Positions 1-4,854 of a stretch of 6,160 bases of DNA are shown piece by piece. Positions within the stretch are counted from its first letter, which is position 1; each line of letters opens with the position of its first letter. The stretch spans positions 1-6,160 of the forward strand of contig WOUX01000092.1 of the NCBI GenBank assembly GCA_009773075.1. Reading direction: 5' to 3'. This stretch comes from a bacterium (GTDB lineage: Bacteria > Desulfobacterota > UBA8473). A model generated the notes under the pieces. The model searched no databases. It saw only the letters and a list, made by a program, of their open reading frames with translations, and was not told the DNA's origin. A program made the translations under genes and the position numbers.

Positions 1-20
1 CAGGAGATGGGGTGTCAAGC

Positions 21-32
21 GAATGGCCATTC
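21..32. repeat. 12-bp perfect palindrome in the left intergenic region
   Basis: GAATGGCCATTC reads identically on both strands. Its right half also overlaps a second small dyad, TTCCC (30-34) with GGGAA (41-45). There is no adjacent T-run, so it does not look like an intrinsic terminator. It could be a protein-binding site or part of a structured leader for a leftward transcript, or chance. Nothing in the sequence decides between these. Confidence 0.35.
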
Positions 33-85
33 CCAAGAAAGGGAAATCGCCCCGAAAATCCCTTCTCACCCACAATTATCTTCAG

Positions 86-98
86 TTGTCAAAGAACA
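86..98 (-). promoter_or_regulatory. boxA-like antitermination motif, leftward
   Basis: On the minus strand these bases read TGTTCTTTGACAA. That differs at two positions from the E. coli rrn boxA as I remember it (TGCTCTTTAACAA), and it resembles the TGTTCTTTGA core seen before rRNA genes in Gram-positives. boxA is bound in RNA by NusB-NusE(S10) and prevents premature Rho termination of untranslated transcripts such as rRNA and some CRISPR leaders. The transcript it would serve would run leftward out of the window. It lies outside any convincing ORF. The match is seen directly; function is inferred. Confidence 0.45.
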
Positions 99-178
99 GT
101 ATCAATGTTTACGCGGGTTCCATGCCGCATTTTTCAGGATGAACTACTTAGGTTACACTTAGATTCACAAAATAATAT

Positions 179-207
179 TTGACAACCCCAGTATTCTTAA
201 ATATTAT
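179..207 (+). promoter_or_regulatory. sigma-70-type promoter for nrdR-rib-nusB
   Basis: TTGACA (179-184) is a perfect -35 hexamer. It is followed after exactly 17 bp by TATTAT (202-207), one mismatch from the -10 consensus. Transcription would begin near 213-216 and leave a leader of about 70 nt before the nrdR ATG at 284. A second perfect -10-like hexamer, TATAAT, lies at 221-226 but has only a poor -35 (TTAAAT at 197-202). No other good promoter is evident in the short gaps downstream, so this one may drive the whole cluster. Confidence 0.7.
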
Positions 208-227
208 GTAATAAAAACAATATAATA

Positions 228-262
228 GTAAAAAGGCTTTTTTACAACAGAAAATATCTGTA
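228..262 (+). other. AT-rich nrdR leader with two small dyads
   Basis: Between promoter and start codon are two inverted repeats: GTAAAAA/TTTTTAC (228-234 with 239-245) and ACAGA/TCTGT (247-251 with 257-261). NrdR proteins bind paired 16-bp AT-rich palindromes upstream of nrd genes. Neither dyad is a convincing match to that box, so autoregulation is only a possibility. The stems are AT-rich and weak as RNA structures. Confidence 0.25.
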
Positions 263-283
263 ACATGGGAGAAGAACCAGATC

Positions 284-757
284 ATGAAATGTCCCTTTTG
301 CTCCAATCTTGACAACAGGGTTATAGATTCAAGGCTTAGCAAAGACGGTAATATCATAAGACGTCGAAGAGAGTGTTTGGATTGTAAAGAAAGGTTTACG
401 ACCTATGAAAGGGTTGAAGAGGTTCTTCCATCGGTAGTTAAGAAGGATGGACGCAGGGAACCTTTTGATCGAACCAAGATATTTAACGGGATTAAAAGGG
501 CATGTGAGAAACGTCCGGTAAGCATTAATGCGATTGAAAATGTGGTTGATGAAATAGAACGAGAATTTCAAGACAGCGGTGAAAAAGAGATAAAGTGCTC
601 GGATATCGGTGAGAGGGTAATGAGAGCATTGCATGACTTAGATGCAGTGGCTTACGTCAGATTTGCTTCGGTTTACCGTCAATTCAAGGATGTAAGCGAT
701 TTTATGGTAGAGGTCCGGGAACTCCTTGGGGGACAGAAGGAAACTAAGAAAGAGTGA
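284..757 (+). CDS. nrdR: Transcriptional repressor NrdR
   Basis: NrdR represses ribonucleotide reductase genes in response to the ATP/dATP balance, acting in the cytoplasm as a nucleotide-dependent oligomer on DNA. The 157-residue protein has the family's normal length. An N-terminal zinc ribbon is shown by Cys3-X2-Cys6 and Cys31-X2-Cys34, with the Arg-rich stretch RRRRE at 26-30 and FTTYE at 38-42. An ATP-cone domain follows at about 49-139, opening with VVKKDGRREPFD (51-62) and closing with YVRFASVYRQF. The start ATG at 284 places MKCPFC at the N-terminus, as in homologues. It has a purine-rich Shine-Dalgarno GGGAGAAG (267-274) nine bases upstream. It is the first gene of the cluster, 12 bp before the preferred ribD start. 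No nrdA/nrdB/nrdD target is in the window. Identification is very secure. Confidence 0.97.
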   Translation: MKCPFCSNLDNRVIDSRLSKDGNIIRRRRECLDCKERFTTYERVEEVLPSVVKKDGRREPFDRTKIFNGIKRACEKRPVSINAIENVVDEIEREFQDSGEKEIKCSDIGERVMRALHDLDAVAYVRFASVYRQFKDVSDFMVEVRELLGGQKETKKE

Positions 758-769
758 GTTTTGAGAGGT

Positions 770-1870
770 ATGAATAAAGAAGGGTACATGAGATTGGCCA
801 TTAGGCTGGCTAAAAAGGCCCGAGGCAGAACAAGCCCCAATCCTTTGGTAGGGGCTTTGGTGGTTAAGGAGGGTGAGATTGTTGGTAAGGGTTTCCACCA
901 AAAAGCAGGGGAGCCTCATGCCGAGATTAATGCCATAAATAACGCGGGGGAGAAGGCCAGAGGAGGAGAACTGTATGTTAACCTGGAACCCTGTAATCAT
1001 TATGGAAGAACTCCTCCATGTACCAAAACGATTATTGATAGCGGAATTAAAAGGGTGTTTGTTGGGATGGAAGACCCCAACGAAGTTGTGGCAGGCAGGG
1101 GTATTCAATGCCTGAAGGATAATGAAATATATGTGCAAACAGGTATACTAAGAGAGGAATGTCAGAGGTTAAATGAGACATATATAAAGTATATAACTGA
1201 AAAAAGGCCATTTGTAATTCTCAAATCAGCGGCCAGCTTAGATGGCAAGATTGCTACCAGGGTTGGAGATACCAGATGGATTACCAATGAAAAGTCCAGG
1301 GCTTTTTTACACAGGTTGCGGGACGAGGTAGACGGGATTTTGGTAGGGATTGGTACGATTATGGCAGATGATCCTGAGCTTACTGCCCGTTTAAATGGCA
1401 GGAAGAGTAAAGATCCTGTGAGGATAGTTGTTGACAGCAAGTTGAGGATAATGCTTCGGGCAAAGGTTTTAAAGCTTCAATCTGAGGCGGGGACCATTAT
1501 TGCCACCACTGAATTGGCAACTAAGGAGAGGATAAAAAAATTAGAGGAATTAGGGGCAAGGGTACTTATTGTCGGTTCCAAAGACAATAGAGTTGATTTG
1601 AGGGAGCTTATGTATGAGCTTGGCAAACTGGAGATTACCAGCCTGGTTATTGAGGGTGGCGCTGAGATAAATGCCTCTTCTCTTGGTAGCGGCATTGTAG
1701 ACAAAGTTTTATTTTTTTATGCTCCCAAGATCATAGGGGGGGCAGATGCATTAGGCATGGTAGGTGGCAAAGGCGTTGAGAAACTCAATGATGCCATTAA
1801 TCTAAAGAATATCAGGGTTAGAAGATTGGGAGACGATATTTTAGTTGAAGGCTATGTGAATAAGGGGTAA
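770..1870 (+). CDS. ribD: Bifunctional RibD: diaminohydroxyphosphoribosylaminopyrimidine deaminase / 5-amino-6-(5-phosphoribosylamino)uracil reductase
   Basis: RibD carries out the second and third steps of riboflavin synthesis: it deaminates the pyrimidine product of GTP cyclohydrolase II, then reduces the ribose side chain with NADPH. From the ATG at 770 the protein has 366 residues. The N-terminal cytidine-deaminase-like domain has the zinc site His50-Ala-Glu52 (PHAE) and Cys75...Cys84 (PC-NHYGRTPPC), plus RTSPNP near the start. The reductase domain begins near 145, with SLDGKIAT (about 156-163), a VGIGTIMADDP segment and, later, IEGGAEIN. An in-frame TTG at 761 would add three residues and an ATG at 788 would remove six. 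I prefer 770 because it puts the zinc ligands at the same numbers as I recall for E. coli RibD. Its Shine-Dalgarno is ambiguous: GAGAGG at 763-768 sits too close. The stop is one base from ribE, implying coupled translation. Confidence 0.95.
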   Translation: MNKEGYMRLAIRLAKKARGRTSPNPLVGALVVKEGEIVGKGFHQKAGEPHAEINAINNAGEKARGGELYVNLEPCNHYGRTPPCTKTIIDSGIKRVFVGMEDPNEVVAGRGIQCLKDNEIYVQTGILREECQRLNETYIKYITEKRPFVILKSAASLDGKIATRVGDTRWITNEKSRAFLHRLRDEVDGILVGIGTIMADDPELTARLNGRKSKDPVRIVVDSKLRIMLRAKVLKLQSEAGTIIATTELATKERIKKLEELGARVLIVGSKDNRVDLRELMYELGKLEITSLVIEGGAEINASSLGSGIVDKVLFFYAPKIIGGADALGMVGGKGVEKLNDAINLKNIRVRRLGDDILVEGYVNKG

Positions 1871-1871
1871 T

Positions 1872-2525
1872 ATGTTTACCGGATTGATAGAAGATCTAGG
1901 TACCATAAAGAAGATTGATAAAAAAGGTAGTTATATGAATGTCCTTATAGAGTGTAACCTGGATTTTACTGAAACAAAAACTGGTGATAGTATCTCTGTG
2001 GATGGCGTTTGTCTGACTATTGTGGAACTGTTGCCAAAAGGATTTAGAGCGGAGGTTTCACCTGAGACCTTACAGAGAGCCACTCTTAGGGAGATAAAGG
2101 AAGGACAAAAGGTAAATTTAGAGAGAGCCATGCGTATTTCAGATCGATTGGGGGGGCACCTTGTTTTGGGTCATGTTGATGGTATTGGAAAGATTAAGGG
2201 GGTTTCCAGAGATGTAAATTCCACGAAGATGAAAATATCGGCTTCTAAAGATATAATGAAGTATATAATTGAGAAGGGTTCTGTGGCCATCGATGGTATC
2301 AGTTTAACTGTGAATGATTGTACAGATGATGAGTTTGGTGTGAATATAATCCCCCACACAGCCGGGCACACTACCTTAACCAATAAAAAAATTGGCGACA
2401 GTGTTAATGTTGAAAATGATATAATTGGAAAGTATGTAGAAAGGTTCTTAGATAAAGGACAAGGCAAAAGAGAAGGAGATAGTAAAATTAATAGGGAGTT
2501 TCTTAGCAAACATGGTTTTTCGTAA
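1872..2525 (+). CDS. ribE: Riboflavin synthase, alpha chain
   Basis: This enzyme dismutates two 6,7-dimethyl-8-ribityllumazine molecules into riboflavin and the pyrimidine that RibH reuses. It normally works as a homotrimer. The 217 residues show the expected two tandem lumazine-binding barrels: domain 1 from MFTGLIE through GDSISVDGVCLT (38-49), and domain 2 from GGHLVLGHVDG (94-104) through GSVAIDGISLTVND (136-149) and ENDIIGKYVER (181-191). Phe2, Cys47, His101, Lys135, Ser144, Thr146 and Asp183 fall where active-site residues lie in the E. coli enzyme, as I remember them. The C-terminal REFLSKHGF helix is typical of bacterial homologues. AAGGGG (1862-1867), inside the last codons of ribD, is the ribosome site. 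The final Ser codon and stop lie inside the palindromic element at 2519-2566. Some species call this gene ribC. Confidence 0.96.
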   Translation: MFTGLIEDLGTIKKIDKKGSYMNVLIECNLDFTETKTGDSISVDGVCLTIVELLPKGFRAEVSPETLQRATLREIKEGQKVNLERAMRISDRLGGHLVLGHVDGIGKIKGVSRDVNSTKMKISASKDIMKYIIEKGSVAIDGISLTVNDCTDDEFGVNIIPHTAGHTTLTNKKIGDSVNVENDIIGKYVERFLDKGQGKREGDSKINREFLSKHGFS

Positions 2526-2566
2526 GTCGTAAGTCGTTTTTCTATTTTCTATTTACGACTTACGAA
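2519..2566 (+). repeat. Palindromic element with CGTAAGT repeats between ribE and ribBA
   Basis: A perfect 14-bp inverted repeat (2519-2532 with 2553-2566) encloses a pyrimidine-rich 20-nt loop. The left arm is part of a tandem direct repeat, CGTAAGT-CGTAAGT-CG (2521-2536), so the right arm can also pair one register later (2528-2536 with 2556-2564). The first arm contains the ribE stop codon. There is no T-run after the second arm, so it is not a canonical Rho-independent terminator. It resembles a dispersed REP- or MITE-like element, or a processing/RNA-stability hairpin. Structure is seen; element identity is inferred. Confidence 0.7.
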
Positions 2567-2583
2567 CTTAAGGGGGGTTTTAA

Positions 2584-3789
2584 ATGGCATTAAGCACAAT
2601 CAAAGAGGCAATTGAGGATATAAAAAGGGGAAAGATAATAATTCTTGTTGATGATGAGGACAGAGAGAATGAAGGAGACTTAATGATAGCAGCGGAGAAG
2701 ATAACCCCTGATGCTGTCAACTTTATGGCCAGATATGGGAGAGGGCTTATATGTCTGACCTTAAATGAAGAAAGGGCGAAGGAATTACATCTGTCTCCTA
2801 TGGTGACGGATAACACCTCTCATTTTAATACTGCATTTACAGTTTCTATTGAAGCAAGGTGCGGGGTTACTACCGGTATTTCTGCCGCAGATAGGGCTAG
2901 GACAATCTTAACTGCTATAGACGAAAAGACAAAACCTCAGGATCTCGCTCGACCCGGTCATATCTTTCCTATTATCGCAAGAAATGGTGGGGTGCTGGTA
3001 AGAACAGGACAGACAGAGGGTTCGGTTGATTTGGCCAGACTGTCCGGCTTAATACCGGCTGGTGTGATCTGTGAGATAATGAAAGACGATGGAACTATGG
3101 CGAGGATGCCGGATTTAGAGATATTTGCTGAAAAACATGGTTTAAGAATTGTTACAATTGCCGATATAATTGAATATCGATTGCAAAATGAGGGTCTTGT
3201 TAGGAGAGTTGCAGAGACGCGTATACCTACTCTGTATGGTGGGGAATTCAAGGCTGTCGCATATGAAAATGACGTAGATAGTCACCAGCATCTTGCGCTG
3301 GTTAAAGGAGATATTGACCCAGAAGACGAGATTTTGGTAAGGGTTCATTCCGAGTGTTTAACAGGTGATGTCTTTGGTTCCCAGAGGTGTGACTGCGGGG
3401 AACAACTCCACACTGCTATGAGGATGATTGAAGAGGAAGGCAAAGGTGTTATTGTTTATATGCATCAAGAGGGAAGGGGTATTGGGCTGATTAATAAGCT
3501 CAGAGCCTATGAGCTTCAGGATCAGGGTTTGGATACTGTTCAGGCCAATGAGCGGCTTGGCTTTAAACCCGATCTTAGAGATTATGGTGTAGGGGCACAG
3601 ATCCTTCGTGATTTAGGGGTAAGGAAGATGAGACAGATGACAAATAACCCTAAAAAGATTAAGGGTATAGAGGGGTATGGGCTGATAGTTACAGAGAGGG
3701 TGCCCATTGAGACTAAGCCTAATGATAACAACATTAAGTATTTGGAAACAAAGAAGAAGAAAATGGGGCATATGTTGAATATAAAATAG
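2584..3789 (+). CDS. ribBA: Bifunctional 3,4-dihydroxy-2-butanone 4-phosphate synthase / GTP cyclohydrolase II
   Basis: This fusion supplies both riboflavin precursors: the RibB half makes the four-carbon unit and formate from ribulose 5-phosphate, and the RibA half opens GTP to the first pyrimidine intermediate. Of 401 residues, about 1-200 are DHBP synthase: acidic DDEDRENEGD (23-32), NTSHFNTAFTV (77-87), RPGHIFPI (123-130), RTGQTEGSVDLARLSGL (140-156) and Glu164 in ICEIM. Residues from about 205 are GTP cyclohydrolase II: zinc ligands Cys258 (HSECLTGD), Cys269 and Cys271 (RCDCGEQL), HQEGRGIGL (294-302), AYELQDQGLDTV (308-319), Asp330-Leu-Arg332 at the nucleophile site, and NNPKK (354-358). 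Both halves keep all the motifs I check, so both are probably active. A strong ribosome site, AGGGGGG (2571-2577), precedes the ATG by six bases. The last 20 or so residues are Lys/Asn-rich and look like an unconserved tail. Confidence 0.97.
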   Translation: MALSTIKEAIEDIKRGKIIILVDDEDRENEGDLMIAAEKITPDAVNFMARYGRGLICLTLNEERAKELHLSPMVTDNTSHFNTAFTVSIEARCGVTTGISAADRARTILTAIDEKTKPQDLARPGHIFPIIARNGGVLVRTGQTEGSVDLARLSGLIPAGVICEIMKDDGTMARMPDLEIFAEKHGLRIVTIADIIEYRLQNEGLVRRVAETRIPTLYGGEFKAVAYENDVDSHQHLALVKGDIDPEDEILVRVHSECLTGDVFGSQRCDCGEQLHTAMRMIEEEGKGVIVYMHQEGRGIGLINKLRAYELQDQGLDTVQANERLGFKPDLRDYGVGAQILRDLGVRKMRQMTNNPKKIKGIEGYGLIVTERVPIETKPNDNNIKYLETKKKKMGHMLNIK

Positions 3790-3792
3790 AGG

Positions 3793-3888
3793 GTAACTAC
3801 TCAGGCACAAATTTTTCTAGCCTATTAGCCTATTAGCCTATAGGCTACAGGCTATTAGCCTGTTCTTTGTGCCCACCTAAATAGTTAC
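3793..3888 (+). repeat. Nested palindromic/tandem-repeat element between ribBA and ribH
   Basis: Almost the whole gap is one structured element. Outer arms are GTAACTA (3793-3799) with TAGTTAC (3882-3888). Inner arms are GGCACAAA (3804-3811) with TTTGTGCC (3866-3873). Inside are three exact tandem copies of TAGCCTAT (3818-3841), then the reverse units AGGCTA and CAGGCTA. This creates a 14-bp perfect palindrome (3834-3847) followed directly by a 15-bp one with a single central base (3848-3862). The nested architecture resembles a short non-autonomous mobile repeat (MITE/REP-like). It encodes no ORF and ends just before the ribH ribosome site. Confidence 0.7.
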
Positions 3889-3902
3889 AAGAGGAGGAAA
3901 AT

Positions 3903-4373
3903 ATGTCACGGAAGATAATAGAAGGGAAGATAGATGCTCGTGGTTTGAAGTTTGGAATCGTAGTGAGCAGGTTTAATGATTTTATCAGTGAAAAATTGCT
4001 CGCTGGGGCATTGGACGCATTGATTAGATCTGGTGCAGATGAAAATAACATTGAAATAGTAAAGGTTCCTGGTTCATTTGAGATACCTCTGGCTGCAAAA
4101 AAATTAGCTAAATCTCAAAAGTACAATGCTGTTATATGTTTAGGTGCAGTTATCAGGGGTGCTACCCCTCACTTTGAATATATCAGTGCAGAAGTTACCA
4201 AGGGTATTGCCAACGTTTCTTTAGCGTGTGAAATTCCTATATCTCTTGGTGTAATTACTACAGACAATATAGAGCAGGCAATTGAACGGGCAGGTTCGAA
4301 GTCGGGCAATAAAGGGTGGGATGCGGCTATTTCAGCCATAGAGATGGCAAATATTCTTAAAGAGTTAGGATAA
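3903..4373 (+). CDS. ribH: 6,7-dimethyl-8-ribityllumazine synthase
   Basis: RibH condenses the pyrimidine dione from the RibD branch with dihydroxybutanone phosphate from RibBA to give lumazine, the substrate of RibE. Homologues assemble as pentamers or 60-subunit capsids that can enclose riboflavin synthase. The 156 residues match the family's length. Motifs in order are VSRFND (21-26), VPGSFEIPLAAK (55-66), GAVIRGATPHFEYI (81-94) with His90 at the catalytic position, and GVITTDNIEQAIERAG (116-131) ending in a GNKGWDAA segment. The ATG at 3903 is preceded by a textbook GAGGAGG (3891-3897) with a five-base spacer, which supports efficient initiation independent of ribBA translation across the repeat element. 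Confidence 0.97.
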   Translation: MSRKIIEGKIDARGLKFGIVVSRFNDFISEKLLAGALDALIRSGADENNIEIVKVPGSFEIPLAAKKLAKSQKYNAVICLGAVIRGATPHFEYISAEVTKGIANVSLACEIPISLGVITTDNIEQAIERAGSKSGNKGWDAAISAIEMANILKELG

Positions 4374-4383
4374 AGGGAAAAAG

Positions 4384-4403
4384 CTATCGGCTTTAGCCGA
4401 TAG
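4384..4403 (+). promoter_or_regulatory. Hairpin before nusB with competing alternative stem
   Basis: CTATCGGC (4384-4391) pairs perfectly with GCCGATAG (4396-4403) around a TTTA loop. It lacks a following T-run, so it is not a standard intrinsic terminator. The right arm can instead pair CGATAG (4398-4403) with CTATCG (4411-4416), whose last G is the first base of the nusB Shine-Dalgarno GAGGG (4416-4420). The two stems are mutually exclusive. This could tune nusB translation or simply mark an RNA-processing site; function is inferred. Confidence 0.5.
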
Positions 4404-4424
4404 TAATTGTCTATCGAGGGTTTA

Positions 4425-4838
4425 ATGGGAAACAGGCGTAAATCCAGAGAGTTAGCCCTCCAGATTCTCTATCAGATTGATGTAAGCCGTGATAATGCCA
4501 GGAATGCCTTAGACCTTTTCTGGCAGAATTTTAAGGGTTTGGAAATGTCCCTGGAGTTTACTGAAAAATTGGTAGAGGGTGTCTGTAATCACAAGGAGGA
4601 AATTGACAGGCTTATTGAGGAATGCTCGGAAAATTGGAGGCTAAAGAGGATGTCCAAGGTAGACAGGAGCATATTAAGGCTAGCCAGCTTTGAACTTTTA
4701 TACTGCAATGATGTTCCACCTAAGGTTACTCTAAATGAAGCCATAGATTTGGGAAAGAAATTCGGTTCGGAAAAGTCAGGTTCATTTATAAATGGCATAT
4801 TAGATAGGATATCAGCAGGTATTGGTAAAGATTGCTGA
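4425..4838 (+). CDS. nusB: Transcription antitermination factor NusB
   Basis: NusB, with ribosomal protein S10 (NusE), binds boxA RNA and helps form antitermination complexes on rRNA and some other untranslated transcripts. From the ATG at 4425 the all-helical protein is 137 residues, a normal size. It begins MGNRRKSRELALQILYQ, the hallmark Arg-rich N-terminus, and later carries ENWRLKRMSKVDRSILRLA (about 66-84). It ends with the conserved PPKVTLNEAIDLGKKFGSEKS...FINGILD region. An upstream in-frame TTG at 4407 would add six atypical residues. I choose 4425 because GAGGG (4416-4420) sits four bases before it and the homologous N-terminus starts there. Linkage to rib genes, especially ribH-nusB, is common in bacteria. 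The stop is only 16 bp from the stop of the convergent mutase gene. Confidence 0.95.
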   Translation: MGNRRKSRELALQILYQIDVSRDNARNALDLFWQNFKGLEMSLEFTEKLVEGVCNHKEEIDRLIEECSENWRLKRMSKVDRSILRLASFELLYCNDVPPKVTLNEAIDLGKKFGSEKSGSFINGILDRISAGIGKDC

Positions 4839-4854
4839 TAGGCAAGAGATAGGA

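Noticed and set aside
1..283. FMN riboswitch (RFN element) upstream of the cluster
   Set aside because: I could not find the conserved AGGGTGAAATTCCC-like or ACCGGCGGT-like blocks in the leader or in any rib intergenic gap.
148..357. Minus-strand 69-codon ORF across the nrdR promoter
   Set aside because: It overlaps the promoter and the nrdR N-terminus, is low-complexity and AT-driven, and resembles no family I know.
761..769. TTG start for ribD at 761
   Set aside because: It adds only three residues. The ATG at 770 reproduces the zinc-ligand numbering of E. coli RibD, though the TTG cannot be excluded because its upstream AAGAAAGAG spacing is acceptable.
2519..2566. Rho-independent terminator after ribE
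   Set aside because: The stem is long, but no T-run follows the second arm; the T-rich stretch is in the loop. ribBA follows immediately in the same orientation.
4407..4424. TTG start for nusB at 4407
   Set aside because: The six extra residues do not resemble NusB N-termini, and the TTG lies within the hairpin region without its own ribosome site, whereas ATG 4425 has GAGGG four bases upstream.
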